From Lepus europaeus (lineage: Eukaryota > Chordata > Mammalia > Lagomorpha > Leporidae), in assembly GCF_033115175.1 (NCBI RefSeq), contig NC_084831.1, forward strand, positions 15,725,138 to 15,789,137: 64,000 bases of DNA, given 5' to 3'. Positions 31,830 through 42,774 of the stretch are shown piece by piece (the first letter of the stretch is position 1; the number at the start of each line of letters is the position of its first letter). The position numbers and the translations under genes are program-made. The notes under the pieces were generated by a model that worked only from the letters and a program-made list of their open reading frames with translations, did not search any database and had not been told where the DNA came from.

Positions 31830-32040
31830 GCTGCAGCAAGGCCACTCTGTGTGCTTGTCACTGTCCCGGTACTAACGCGCAGGATGGAGCACAGGGCGGC
31901 GCTTCCGCACATGCATACGGTGTGTGACGACCAGGCCAGGGCGCACGGCATATCTGTTACCTCAAATATCTCCCTCTGTTGGGAACATTAAAATTAAAAT
32001 TTAAAATTGTTACCTATTTTGAAATACACCCGGCCCCTCA
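31830..32040 (+). repeat. Old L1 3'-end fragment
   Basis: 'GGCGCACGGCATATCTGTTACC', 'CTGTTGGGAACATTAAAATT' and 'CCTATTTTGAAATACACC' match the related fragment at 38355-38610. Confidence 0.6.
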
Positions 32041-32268
32041 TTTTTGCCGGTTCTTGGGGCACAGCCCTTCCTCTGTGACGAAAGCTCTTGTGTCTTCTCT
32101 TCTCTCTCCCCAGCCTCTCAGGACCACGGCTACTTGAGGCTGCTTGGGGGCTATTGCTTCTTCGTTGCCTTACACAGTGGCTCTTCTTTTCAGCATTCTC
32201 TTCGTCCACTTTCCCTGTTGCTGCTGCTTGTTAAGGCACAGCCCTTTGTGACTTAAAACATGGCCAAT

Positions 32269-32611
32269 TGGCCGGCGCCGCGGCTCACTAGGCTAATCCT
32301 CCGCCTTGCGGCGCCGGCACACCAGGTTCTAGTCCCGGTCGGGGCACTGATCCTGTCCCGGTTGCCCCTCTTCCAGGCCAGCTCTCTGCTGTGGCCCGGG
32401 AGTGCAGTGGAGGATGGCCATAGTGCTTGGGCCCTGCACCCCATGGGAGACCAGGAGAAGCACCTGGCTCCTGCCTTCGGATCAGCGCGGTGAGCCGGCC
32501 GCAGCGCACTACCGCGGCGGCCATTGGAGGGTGAACCAACGGCAAAAGGAAGACCTTTCTCTCTGTATCTCTCTCTCACTGTCCACTCTGCCTGTCAAAA
32601 AAAAAAAAAAA
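32269..32611 (+). repeat. Young C-SINE with target-site duplication
   Basis: A near-consensus, CpG-rich copy with an unbroken A-tail, flanked by AAAACATGGCCAAT at 32255-32268 and 32612-32625. Confidence 0.97.
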
Positions 32612-32716
32612 AAAACATGGCCAATAAACTGCTCATAAACAATCTTTGTTATCCTGTATATCGTAGCCCGCCGAAGAAATGTCACAATGATTCTTTTTTT
32701 AAAAAATTATTCATTC

Positions 32717-33067
32717 GGGGCTGGTGCTGTGGCTCAGCAGGTTAATGCCCTGGCCTGAAGCGCCAACATCCCATATGGGCGCCGGTTCGAGTCCCGGCTG
32801 CTCCTCTTCCGATCCAGCTCTCTGCTGTGGCCTGGGATAGCAATAGAATATGGCCCAAGTGCTTGGGTCCCTGCACCTGTGCGGGAGACCCGGAAGAAGC
32901 TCCTGGCTCCTGGCTTCAGATCAGCACAGCTCCGGCTGTTGCAGCCATCTGGGGAGTGAACCATTGGATGGAAGATTTCTCTCTCTCTCTCTTTCTCTTT
33001 CTCTCTCTCTCTCTCTGCCTCTCCTCTCTGTGTAACTCTGACTTTCAAATAAATAAATAAATCTTTT
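32717..33067 (+). repeat. C-SINE with target-site duplication
   Basis: Complete copy from 'GGGGCTGGTGCTGTGGCTCAG', flanked by AAAAATTATTCATTC at 32702-32716 and 33068-33082. Confidence 0.96.
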
Positions 33068-33082
33068 AAAAATTATTCATTC

Positions 33083-33460
33083 ATTCATTTGAAAGGCAAA
33101 CAGAGATGCAGAGAAGGAGACACAAGATTTTATTATTTATTTGAGAGGTAGAGTGAGACAGTGAGAGCGAGAGACAGAGAGAGAAGTCTTCCATCCGCTG
33201 GTTCACTCCCCAGATGGCCGCAACGACCGGAACTGTGCTGATCCGATGCCAGGAGCCTGGAGAGCTGGATCGGAAGAGGAGCAGCCGGGACTGCTGTCCC
33301 GGTTGTCCATACGGCATGCCAGGCCACGGGCAGACTCTTAGCCTACAGCGCCACAGTTCCGGCCCTACACAGATTCTATTTTTCATCTGTTGGTTCACTC
33401 CCCCAACTTGCCACAATGTCGTGGAAGTTGGCTCCAAACCAGAGTGTGCCTATCTGATGA
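33083..33460 (-). repeat. C-SINE interrupted by a second C-SINE
   Basis: An older minus-strand SINE is split: its tail side lies at 33083-33125 and its body resumes at about 33365 ('TTTTTCATCTGTTGGTTCACTCC'). A younger minus-strand SINE, about 33126-33364, sits between them, flanked by similar ACACAAGATT and ACACAGATT. Confidence 0.82.
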
Positions 33461-33504
33461 TGTCTTGATAATAAACCTGCTGGACCGAGTGAAATCTTAG
33501 TGGT

Positions 33505-33680
33505 CAACTACAGCCGGCCTCCTGAGTCGAAGTCCCAGCCCCGCTATTGCCAGATACGGCGACCATGGGCAAGTCCCTTAAGCAATTTGAACTTCAGGCA
33601 TCAATAAATGGGAACGGGGTGAGTAACAGTCCTTAACTCATAGGGTGGCTGAGCATTAAGTCAGCTACTACTGCATGCAA
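33505..33680 (+). repeat. MIR
   Basis: 'GAGTCGAAGTCCCAGCCCCGC', 'GGCAAGTCCCTTAAGCAATT' and 'AACTTCAGGCATCAATAAATG' form a good plus-strand MIR. Confidence 0.82.
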
Positions 33681-34431
33681 AGCTTCAGCACCAGGCCTAC
33701 AGCAGACCCTCAAAGTGTCGTCTTCAGGCATAAACAACGCAAAAGAAAGCACGCCTATCGATCTACTAGAATCGCGCGTCTGTCTTGGTGGGGTCAGTAA
33801 GGGAATCCTTCCTGAGATCAGCGATGTTTCCAGCACTGGGGGACATCTGAGAATAACCGAGGGAGCGCCCTGTTCGCCCGAGGCTGGCGCACCAGAAGGG
33901 AGCAGAGGAGCAGGTGCGGCGACAGCAGGATGGCCCAGGGCAGCGGCAACACCTGAGGGCTGCGAGCCACCCAAAGGTCTGGGGAAGAGGGGCAAGCAGG
34001 AGACGCAAGGCCCGTGGTGGTGGTGGTGGTGGGGGGGGGAGGCCCAGGAGGCTGCAGCGGGGACACCGCGGTGTAGACAGTTAAGTAGCCTACAGACCCT
34101 GCAGGAAGCCAGGGTGACCTCGCGCAGGCCCTCGTGGAGAAGTTTCCTTTTCTCTGCGAAAACAGGGAGCATGCTTTGCTTCACAAGGTACAAAGACCCA
34201 AGGAATCCTCGCGGAAGCGCTCTGCTCACTGCCGCTCATGGCATCACTGCCAGCGAAACCACGGGAAAGCCGCGTGCAGAGCACAGCCCCGAGCGGCCGG
34301 GCACGCAGGACTGCGCGTGCGCAAGGCGTGGGCGGGGCCGGGGCGAACAGGCTCCGCCCCGGACCGCCCACGCCTCTGCTCCTCCCCGCCCCTCCCACCC
34401 CTTCAGGCACCCAACCGGGCGTCCCTGCGCG

Positions 34432-34439
34432 CTGACGTC
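34432..34439. promoter_or_regulatory. Perfect CRE (TGACGTCA)
   Basis: A full palindromic cAMP-response element inside the CpG island, about 80 bases upstream of the candidate splice donor. It is a likely CREB/ATF site. Confidence 0.7.
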
Positions 34440-34920
34440 AGGTGCGCGCCCCTGTGCTCCGCCGTGGGGAGCCCGCGCGGTGATGGCGCGCGCTTCCCCG
34501 GTCCGGTGGGAGAGCTGAGGTGAGTGAGGGCCCGGGACGTTTCCGGTACCGCTGCGTCCCCGCCTTCTCTCAGCCCTCGGGGACGGCCCGTTTCTGGTGT
34601 CCGGGCAGCCCCGGAGCGCGGGGCAGCGGCGCCCCGGGCCGGGTTCTGTGAGGGGCCGCGGGAAGGGGGTCGCGGCGGGGAGAGCAGGGGTCGCGCGGCC
34701 CGGGGCGGGTCTGAGCCGGCTTCTGCCGGCCTCCCGGTGCCCCCGAGCCGCCGTCGCTGCCGGGGCGGCCGCGGCCTCCCTTGCGGGCCGGTCCCGGAGC
34801 GCGCGCGGAGCCGTCGTGGGGCCGCCTGCGGGGTCGTCTGACCGGGGCGGGGGGCGGGATTTTCTTTGTTCGTTTGTTTTTTTCTCCCCTTGAAGTCCGG
34901 GGGAAACGCGGTGTGGACGA

Positions 34921-34928
34921 TGACGTCA
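34921..34928. promoter_or_regulatory. Second perfect CRE (TGACGTCA)
   Basis: A second full palindrome in the same island, about 490 bases downstream of the first, embedded in GATGACGTCATCGCC. It may serve a second start site or the opposite strand. Confidence 0.7.
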
Positions 34929-35235
34929 TCGCCGTCGGAGGGGCGAGCGCCCTCACTCCAACAAGCCGGACCCCCGCGGAGGGCGGCGGCGCGCGGGGCC
35001 TCGGGCGGTCCCGGGTGGGTGCTCCCCGCGCCCTGCCACCCTCCCGCGCGGAGGTGCTGGTGAGCTCCTGCCGGCCGCCCGGAGAGGGAGGTGTAAGGTC
35101 TCAGGAGCACCTGCCCCGCCGCGCGGACCGTGCTCTGCTGGAGCGGGCCTGTGCCCGGGGATCCTTTGCCCCAGGCTCTGTGACCCCTCGCCCCCCATGG
35201 CGGACTTCCTGGAGGCGGAGGACCCGCCCACGTGG

Positions 35236-35612
35236 GCGGAGGCGTGGTTCGTTGGGTTGTTGTTTTTTATTTTTTGTGTCGAAGGTGTGTTGAGAAGACA
35301 ATCAGTCTGTTTTTACAGTCTCTCTTTGCTTCCCTGAAAACGAATTTTGGATTTTTAACAACAAAAACCCAGTGTTTCCCGACTTTGTGGTTGACAGCCT
35401 TGTTCCCTGAGAATGTTAAGTTCGTCCTAAATTTTATCTTTCCTTGACCCCAGAGCACAGTAGCACCGGAAAAGGTTCACTTTCTGTAGCAAAGCGATCC
35501 AGTTGTGTAGTGCACCTCTTTGAGGGTACTTCCTGTTCTACAAGTACTTTCCCATTGTCTCATTTTTGGAGAGGGCGGATTGCTTGTTAAAGACCCCCTA
35601 AAGGGAATGGTA
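35236..35612. other. Flank of the CpG island, no gene seen
   Basis: The sequence turns AT-rich abruptly after the island. Two overlapping frames of 60-70 codons lack features. Confidence 0.4.
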
Positions 35613-35893
35613 GGGGGCTGGCGTGGTCGGGCAGCAGGGAAAGCCGCCCCTCATACAGGCACTGCTTTGAGTCCTGGCTGCCTCGCCCCGATCCAGCTCC
35701 CTGCTAGTGCACTCGGAAGGTAACAGAAGACGGATCAGGTACCCGGGCCCCTGCCACGCGGGAGCGAGAACTGGGTTGCATTCCTGGCTTTGGCCCCAGC
35801 TCTGCACTGGCCATTGCCAGCTGGGGAGTGAACCAGCAGTGGGAGCTCACTCTCTGTCTCTTGCCCCTCAAATAAATAAATCATTTAAAAACC
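35613..35893 (+). repeat. C-SINE
   Basis: 'GGGGGCTGGCGTGGTCGGGCAG' to 'CCCCTCAAATAAATAAATC', with some internal loss. Confidence 0.88.
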
Positions 35894-35904
35894 CGTAGAC
35901 TCTG

Positions 35905-36050
35905 GAAGGAGACTGGGCTCAAATCTTGGCTCTGCCATTTATTCGCGTGGGTAGTCCGGATGTTGTCACTATGGTTTACCTCTTGTAAGATTAAGGTAGT
36001 AATAGCGCTCACCCCAGAGTGTTGTTACAAGGTAAAATCAGTTAATACTC
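35905..36050 (+). repeat. MIR
   Basis: 'GACTGGGCTCAAATCTTGGC', 'TCTGCCATTTATTCGCGTGG' and 'AGTGTTGTTACAAGGTAAAA' fit a plus-strand MIR. Confidence 0.82.
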
Positions 36051-36094
36051 CTAAATGGCTTCAAATTTTATTTTGTAGCCAAAAATAATAATTA

Positions 36095-36168
36095 TAATTA
36101 AAAATGACAGAGGGGTGTAGCGAGAGATATCTTACACCTGCTGGTTCACTCCCCAAATACCCACACAT
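36095..36168 (-). repeat. C-SINE fragment
   Basis: Only the 'ATCTTACACCTGCTGGTTCACTCCCCAAAT' part of a minus-strand copy remains. Confidence 0.6.
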
Positions 36169-36240
36169 GAACATGTTAAAAACCATTGCTCCCCCAGACC
36201 AATCTCATGAATCCATAAATATGTCTTAAAGTACTTTCAC

Positions 36241-36557
36241 TTTTTTTTTTTTTTAAATGCTGTTTATTTTCATCTACTTGAAAAGCAGAGCAATAGAGAG
36301 CGAGCTTCCATTGCTGGCTGACTCCCCAGGTGGCTTCAACAACCAAGGCTGGACTGTGCCAAAGCCAGGAATCCTGAACTCCATCAGAGTGTCTCACATG
36401 GTGGGCAGGGGCCTAAGCCCTTGAGCCATTGCCTGCTGCCCCCGGAGCGCTAGCAGGAAGCTGGATTGGAAGCAGAGTAGCAGGGCCGCCAGCCAGCACT
36501 CCCATACAGGATGCTGGAGCCCCAGGTGGCAGCTAGACCTGCCACAAGGTCCGCCCC
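36241..36557 (-). repeat. Diverged C-SINE
   Basis: From the T-run through 'GCTGGCTGACTCCCCAGGTGG' to 'CACAAGGTCCGCCCCTGG'. Confidence 0.85.
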
Positions 36558-36602
36558 TGGAATGGTCATATGAAAGTGAATCTAAAACCTGTTTGTCTGT
36601 TA

Positions 36603-36957
36603 AAGGGGCGGGGCAGGGGGTGTCTGTGGCACAACAAGCTGAACTGCTACCTGTGATGCTGACATCCCACATCTGAGCTCCAGTTCCAGTCCTGACTGTT
36701 CTGATCTAGCTCCCTGCGAACACGCCTGGGAAAGCAGCAGAAAACGGTCCAGGTAGTTGGACCCCTCCCGCCCATGTGGGAGACCCAGGTGAAGTTCCAG
36801 ACTCCTGGTTCTGGCCCGGCCCGGCCTGGCCTTTGCAGCCATTTGGGGCTGAACCAGCAGGTGGATGATCTCTCTCTCCTCCCTCTCCCCTCCCCATGCT
36901 GTCTCCCCACTCTGTAACTCTCCACTTCAAATAAATAAATCTTTTTCTAAAAAGGAA
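36603..36957 (+). repeat. Diverged C-SINE
   Basis: 'GGCAGGGGGTGTCTGTGGCAC' to 'CCACTTCAAATAAATAAATC'. It lies close behind an opposite-strand SINE, giving a loose inverted pair. Confidence 0.88.
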
Positions 36958-37739
36958 TTAGGGTGTCTTGCCTATTGTGTGCAATTACCTCATGCCTAAG
37001 CCCTTTATCAGGACCTACTGTATTTAGTTATTAAAGTGCCATTACCCACTTAGTAATTAAATGATCTTAAAGGCTAGTGTAGTGACTGAATAATACATTC
37101 TAACCTAAATAATATTGTATTGACAGCTGATTGCCATGAGGAGGTCTGGGCCAGCCGGAAGGAAAGCCAGGAGTACCATCCTGGTTTCCCACATAGGTGG
37201 CAGGGGCTCAAGTACCTGGGCCATCTTCTGAACGTGAGACGAGGCTGATTCATATTTGTTATGAAAACTTGATGAAATGCAGAATCATCATTTAGGTGGT
37301 CAGGTCTAAAATTTTCTGCTTTCTTTACTAAAATAAACTGTTATCTCCAGTCACAAGGAAAAAGTGCTGCTCACCTAAATCAAGTCCTTTGTAGCTGCCA
37401 TCCTGAAAAGATAATGTTGTGTATCAAGGACAAAATGGAGTTTATTTCTCCAATGTGTTTCCTTCTTCCCGAGTTCTTTGATGTAGAAGTTCAGCAGCTC
37501 TGTTCCTGTGCAGTACATCATCCCGAGATGCTTCCAGCCCTTCTGCGGCAGTGCACCTGTAGAAAAATATTTGTTACCTGGGACAGGAGAAGATGGCTGC
37601 TGGTTACAGGGCTGCTGCAGCCCCCAGCTGCAAGGAGAGCTGGGGAGCAATGTGTCAGGCACACCTGTGTCCAGTCTCTTAAGTGGCGCTCTGAAGCCAT
37701 CTGCTGCTGGATGCAAAGCCACAGTCATCACTAAAATGT
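36958..37739. other. Unassigned DNA with a 118-codon minus frame
   Basis: AT-rich to about 37370. Then a minus-strand frame (37375-37731) ends '...KLHFVLDTQHYLFRMAATKDLI'. Its last 60 residues have a fairly protein-like composition, but I recognise no family and see no splice or promoter context. It may be an exon remnant or an old repeat. Confidence 0.3.
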
Positions 37740-37975
37740 GTGTGTGGGTATTTAAGAAAGAGATACATAGAGATAGACGTGTCTGTCATCTGCTGGTTTA
37801 CTTAGCAGAAGCCTGCACCAGCTGAAGGTGGGCCAGGCTGAATCCAGGAGCAGGAACCTAAGCCAGGTCTCTCAGAGTGCTAGGGACCCAGCCACTGAAG
37901 CCATCTCCAGTGCACATGAGCAGGTCTTGAACCCAGGCATTCTGGTACAGGATTTGAACAACTGAAGTGATGTCT
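37740..37975 (-). repeat. Old C-SINE
   Basis: 'GTCATCTGCTGGTTTACTTAG' and 'CAGGTCTTGAACCCAGGCATTC' show a diverged minus-strand copy. Confidence 0.75.
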
Positions 37976-38009
37976 TTATTGGGGGTCTAAATGCTTGCTT
38001 GCCTTATGT

Positions 38010-38340
38010 ATCTGTTTTTAAGTTTTGCTTCATTGCATTTGGAAGCAGGGATGGAGTGAGGCTGGGAAACAGAGACATAGACAAAAATCTCCCAGCTTCT
38101 GTTTCGCTTCCCATATCGTGCCTCAGCCAGGGCTTGACCAGGTTGAAGCCAGGAACTTGGGAGTGACTTTGGGTCTTCCGTGTGGATGGCAGAGACCCAG
38201 GTCACGTGCTGTCTCCCAAGGTGCTGGTTTGGAAGCTGGATTTGGAAGCAGAGCTGAGTGTGAGATTCAGGCATTTCAGTATTGGTTGCAGAATTGTGGG
38301 TGTTCCAAGTGGCTTCCTAACTGCTGCACCAAAGTGACTG
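38010..38340 (-). repeat. Old C-SINE
   Basis: 'AAGTTTTGCTTCATTGCATTTG' to 'CCTAACTGCTGCACCAAAGTG', a diverged minus-strand copy. Confidence 0.75.
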
Positions 38341-38354
38341 TATGTGTTTTTTAG

Positions 38355-38620
38355 TTGACACACAGTACATAGTGATGGAGTAACTAGAGTGTGGCATTTC
38401 AGTACATGTATGTAGCATGTGATGTTCAGATCAGGGTATATGGCATATCTGTTACCTTAAATATTTCCCTTTTTTGTCGGGGGGGGACATTAAAAATTCT
38501 GTTAGCTATTTTGGAATACTCAATTAAATAGTGTCAGCCATAGTTATCCTGCTGTGCTGTAGAACACCAGGAGTGGCTCTTCTCATAGAGCTGAACCCCC
38601 GAACCATTCTGTCTGCTTCC
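38355..38620 (+). repeat. Old L1 3'-end fragment
   Basis: 'GTATATGGCATATCTGTTACC', 'TAGCTATTTTGGAATACTCAA' and 'ATCCTGCTGTGCTGTAGAAC' are the ancient L1 3' terminal region also found at 12020, 31830 and 44570. Confidence 0.7.
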
Positions 38621-39020
38621 TCCGTCATCCTTTCAGTTGAGGGATTATCATTTCTGCAAAGAGAAGTGCTATCTGAGAACAGTTTTGGACAAGGAGCGGA
38701 TGAGCCCAGAGGGAGAGGTGGGATGAAGGAAGTGCTGAGAAGTGCTAAGGAGCATGGAAACAAAGGGTAAATTTAGTAGGAGAAAACATAAGCAAAATGT
38801 CAGGTACAGACTATTTGCATTGTTGGCTAGTAGTTTAGGAATATTTGTAATATTTTGGGTTTGTTTTTCAGTCTATTTAAGAGGATATAGAGTGGGAATT
38901 AAATGAAGTTTCTTAAAGAATTATTATCTCTGGTTTGAGAGAGTCATAATGCAGTCTTTTTTAGCTACTAATATTTGTTTCACAAACTGATGTGAGAGGA
39001 GCTCAATTTTAGATCTCTTC
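38621..39020. other. Unassigned AT-rich DNA
   Basis: No frame or repeat recognised. Confidence 0.4.
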
Positions 39021-39034
39021 TAAAATTGGAATTA

Positions 39035-39357
39035 GGGGACAGCACTGTGGTGTAGTGGGTAAAGCTGCTGCCTACAGTGCCGGCATCCCATATGGGTACC
39101 AGTTGGAGTACTGGCTGCTTCTCTTCTGATCCAGCTCTCTGCTATGGCCTGAGAAAGTAGTAGAAGATGGCCCAAGGCCTTGGGCTCCTGTACCCAGTGG
39201 GAGACCTGGAAGAAGCTCCTGGCTTTGGGTTGGCCCAGCTCTGGCCTTTGCAGCCATTTGGGGAGTGAACTAGCAGATGGAAGACTTCTTTTTCTCTCTG
39301 CCTCTGCCTCTTTCTAACTCTGCCTTTCAAATAAATAAATAAGTCTTTAAAATAAAA
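39035..39357 (+). repeat. C-SINE with target-site duplication
   Basis: Complete copy, flanked by TAAAATTGGAATTA at 39021-39034 and 39358-39371. Confidence 0.96.
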
Positions 39358-39471
39358 TAAAATTGGAATTAAATATGGAATTAAACCACTCATAAGTAAT
39401 TTCCCTGAAAACCATGTTTTTATTGTAGGTTTAAGATTGACAATAAAATTTTTAAAAATGTATTTATGTTT

Positions 39472-39778
39472 TTTAAAGGTTTATATATTTATTTGAAAGG
39501 CAGAGATACAGAGGGAAAGGAAGAGAGAGAGAGAGATGTGGCATCCACTGATTCACTCCCCAAATGGCTGCAACAGCCGGGACTGGGCCAGGCCAAAGCC
39601 AGGAGCCAGGAGTTTCTTCTGGGTCTCCACGTGTGTGCAGGGCCTCAAGTACTTGGTTCATCTGCTGCTGCTTTCCCAGGCACATTAGGGAGGTGGATTG
39701 GAAGTGGAGCAGCTGTGTCTTGCAGCAGTGCTTATGTCCCAAATGACTATTTAACCCCTATGCCACAACACTGGCCCC
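39472..39778 (-). repeat. C-SINE
   Basis: 'TATATATTTATTTGAAAGGC' to 'GCCACAACACTGGCCCC', nearly complete. Confidence 0.93.
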
Positions 39779-40797
39779 AACAATAAATTTTAATTAAAAT
39801 ATTTACATTAAAAATATAAATTTTAACTTATCAGATAACTTGTAAAAATAATTCCTATGACTGTGAGTTCAGTGCTGAGGTTTAAATCACCGTGTGATCT
39901 CATTTGTTTCAGAAAGTATATGTACAAGTGTTTCTAAAATATAGACTAAGTGCTTGAATTATTTTCAGTCATTTTATTTATTTGCTTTGCTTACCATAGC
40001 ACAAAGGAAATGTTAGAGCATTATAATAACTGATAAACCAGTCCAAGTGGTCCAAGAGATAATTTTAGTTTTTAGAATAATGCCTGTGTTTCAGAATCCC
40101 TGAAAGATGTTTCCACGGGGTTCAGTGTCACGTAAATTATATCCCCATCTTAGAAATTCATAATGTGTATAAGTTTATTCAAGGATCAGAGAAATTAGGT
40201 CATTAAGAAAACAACTTGGTATTTTCTTTAACTTGTTTGGTGGAGTTCTCCCCTACCCATGAAATACCCTTTAAGTTTTTGCAAAAATGAACTGAAAGAC
40301 ACTGGTGTTTGCTGACTTAGTAATCTCTGTTCGGCTCATGGGCTGTTGGTGTGGCCAAATCATGTTTGCTGTGGGTAAGAAATGGGAAAGATTCCCTTCG
40401 ATTCCTGAGGCAGGTGAATGGTGGAGACTTCAGCAGAGGCGTGGATTTGATTCATTCCTGCTGAAGACCTGTGGCACAGCTGCCCTAGTTTGCACTTTCC
40501 TGGGGTTGGGCTGATCATGATGTATACAGAAGACGTCTTTGGGGTACCCACGGGGCAGTAGTTCCATCCCCATTTAAAATTGGGCAAGGTTTTGGAAGGG
40601 GGAAGCAGGCCAGCATGCGGACTGAAGAAGTGACTGTCCCTGGCTGCAGGGGAAGCCTCTGAGATGGAGTACTCTGGGAATTCCTAGGGACTCTACCAGG
40701 AGCAGGTGACAGAGACCAAGTGTTTATTACTACCACAGCAAATTACAAAAAATGGACTTGCTTTTATTCACATTGTTTATACTTTTTTAAGAAAAAT
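39779..40797. other. Unassigned intergenic DNA, no gene seen
   Basis: AT-rich, then mixed. A 69-codon plus frame (40305-40514) and overlapping minus frames have no recognisable domain. Confidence 0.4.
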
Positions 40798-40800
40798 TAT

Positions 40801-41099
40801 TCTTTTTTTTTTTTTTTTTTTTTTTTGACAGGCAGAGTGGACAGTGAGAGAGAGACAGAGAGAAAGGTCTTCCTTTTGCCGTTGGTTCACCCTCCAATGG
40901 CCGCCGCGGTAGCGCGCTGCGGCCGGCGCACCGCGCTGTTCCGATGGCAGGAGCCAGGTGCTTATCCTGGTCTCCCCTGGGGTGCAGAGCCCAAACACTT
41001 GGGCCATCCTCCACTGTACTCCCTGGCCACAGCAGAGAGCTGGCCTGGAAGAGGGGCAACTGGGACAGGATCGGTGCCCCGACCGGGACTAGAACCCGG
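40801..41099 (-). repeat. 5'-truncated young C-SINE
   Basis: A near-consensus copy that stops at 'CCGGGACTAGAACCCGGT', so the last 60 or so bases (the SINE head) are missing. It abuts an older SINE without a gap. Confidence 0.92.
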
Positions 41100-41399
41100 T
41101 CATTTTTATTTGAAAGGCAGAGTTAGAGGGAGAGGCAGAGATCTTCTATCCCCTGGTTCACACCCCAAACAACTGCAACAGCGGGGGCCAGGCCAGTCCA
41201 AAGGCAAAAGCCAGGAGCTTCATTCAGATCTCCCAGATGTGTGCAGGGGCCCGAGCACTCTGGCCATTTTCTGCTGCTTTCACAGGCGTATTAGCAGGGA
41301 GCTGGATTGGTAGTGGAGCAGCCGGGACTCAAACCAACTGCCATATGGATGCCAGCACTGCAGGCAGCAGCTTAACCCACTGCACCACAGCACTGGCCC
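41100..41399 (-). repeat. Older C-SINE
   Basis: 'TTTTTATTTGAAAGGCAGAG' to 'CTGCACCACAGCACTGGCCC'. The younger SINE next to it entered at its T-rich start. Confidence 0.92.
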
Positions 41400-41411
41400 C
41401 CTATTTAATAC

Positions 41412-41722
41412 TCGTTAGAAGGACTGGTTTATTTATTTGAAAAACAGCATAATACAGAAGAAGAAAAAAAGAGCTAGAGCTAGGGAGAAAGACACCTTCT
41501 GATTCATTCTCCACATGCCAGCAACAGCCAGGGCTGGGCCAGGCTGAAGCCAGGAGCCAGGAACTCCATCTGGATCTCCCATATGGATGGCAGGAATCCA
41601 CATATTTGAGCCTTTGCCTCCCAGAGTCTGCATGAGCAGGAAGCTGGAGTCAGGAGCTGAAGCCAGAGCCAGGGACTCCAATATGGGACTTGGGTGGTGA
41701 GGGCTCATGTACTGGATTAGAA
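41412..41722 (-). repeat. Old C-SINE
   Basis: 'GGTTTATTTATTTGAAAAACAG' to 'CCAATATGGGACTTGGGTGG', diverged. Confidence 0.8.
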
Positions 41723-41811
41723 AAACAGTTGCTAGGAAGCACATTAGAGGAACACTTAGTAAAATCTGAAGGTGGAATGTGTAGTAAATAATAGCACTGG
41801 ACTGACTTTAA

Positions 41812-41955
41812 ATTTTTGGATTTGGCATTCAGTGCAGCAATTAAATGGCTGCTAGGGATGCCCGTGCCCCGTGTCTGAGGGCCTGGTTTGAGGCCCAGCT
41901 CATCCACTTCTGACTAGGTTTCCAGCTGATGGACAGTCAGCATACACCTGCTGTG
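41812..41955 (+). repeat. C-SINE head fragment
   Basis: 'TTTGGCATTCAGTGCAGCAATT' and 'CCCAGCTCATCCACTTCTGAC' keep the head and middle, while the tail is lost. It ends where arm B of the segmental duplication begins. Confidence 0.7.
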
Positions 41956-42189
41956 GTGATGTGACGTGCCCTTTAACTCGTCTGGGATGTGGAGAGCTGA
42001 TTGTTAGCCAGTGGCAGCTTGTAATCATCTGTGGTGTATTTACACCACAGGAACTGGTGTGTGAGACAAATCAAGAGTTCTTTTTGTCTTATGTGTTTTA
42101 TTTTATTTTGCTTTTTTCCCCAGCACACCACGGGAACTGAATGATGCCACATGTTAACCTTTTGAACCTGTTTGCTCTTCCATGAAGGT

Positions 42190-42335
42190 ATCATAATGCA
42201 TGTAGAGTGCTAAGTGTATCCTAGGTGCCGTGCATGAACTCTTTTACTGATTCCAACCTTAGATGTTATTAGCAGCCCCATTTTTCAGATCAGAAACTAA
42301 AAGGCACAGGTGAAGTCACTTGCCTGTCGTACAAG
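42190..42335 (-). repeat. MIR fragment, partner of the one at 11585
   Basis: 'CCGTGCATGAACTCTTTTACTG', 'CCCCATTTTTCAGATCAGAAAC' and 'GTGAAGTCACTTGCC' are better preserved than in the arm A copy. Confidence 0.78.
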
Positions 42336-42441
42336 TTTCAGCATCTAACAGGTGCACCCCTAAACCCTCCAGCCTTCTGGTGTCACTGTTTAAGTCTTCA
42401 TCCTGTGTACTGTGGGAAGTTCCAGATTTCCTGATATTTCT

Positions 42442-42774
42442 TTAAAAAAAAAAAAAAAAAAAACTTGCTTATTTGAAAAGTAAAGTTACAGAGAGAGGGG
42501 GAGGGAGGAAGAGAAAGAGATACCTTCCATCCGCTGGTTCACTCTTCAAGTGGCTGCAACAGATGGTACTGTGCCAGGCTGAAGCCTGGTGCTTTTTCCA
42601 GGTCTCCCACATGGGTACAAGGGCCCAAGCACCTGGGCCATCTTCTACTGCTTTCCCAGATACATTAGCAGAGAGCCGGATCAGAAGTGGAGCAGCTGGG
42701 GCTTGAACCAACACCCGTATGGGATGCCAGCCTCACAGGCAGTGGCTTTGCCCACTACACCACAACATTTGCCC
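42442..42774 (-). repeat. C-SINE, absent from arm A
   Basis: 'TTGCTTATTTGAAAAGTAAAG' to 'CCACAACATTTGCCCC'. No copy occurs at the matching arm A point (about 11935). Confidence 0.9.

Larger units (their letters stand above)
34230..35235. promoter_or_regulatory. Orphan CpG island promoter
   Basis: A roughly 1 kb island of very high GC and undepleted CpG, the only one in the window. It has GC boxes (GGGCGGGGCC, CCCCGCCC) and two perfect CRE palindromes. A good splice donor, CTGAG/GTGAGTG, lies at 34519/34520, so a first exon may run up to it. The ATG at 34483 gives only 11 codons before a stop, which suggests a noncoding or 5' UTR exon. In human, the lncRNA LINC00339 and then CDC42 lie beside CELA3A, so an orthologous lncRNA promoter is possible but unproven. 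Long frames on both strands come from the lack of AT-rich stops. Confidence 0.8.

Noticed and set aside
34403-35293. Long overlapping frames (170, 235 and 128 codons) in the CpG island
   Set aside because: High GC removes stop codons in all frames; the peptides are Arg/Gly/Pro/Ala-rich on both strands without motifs.
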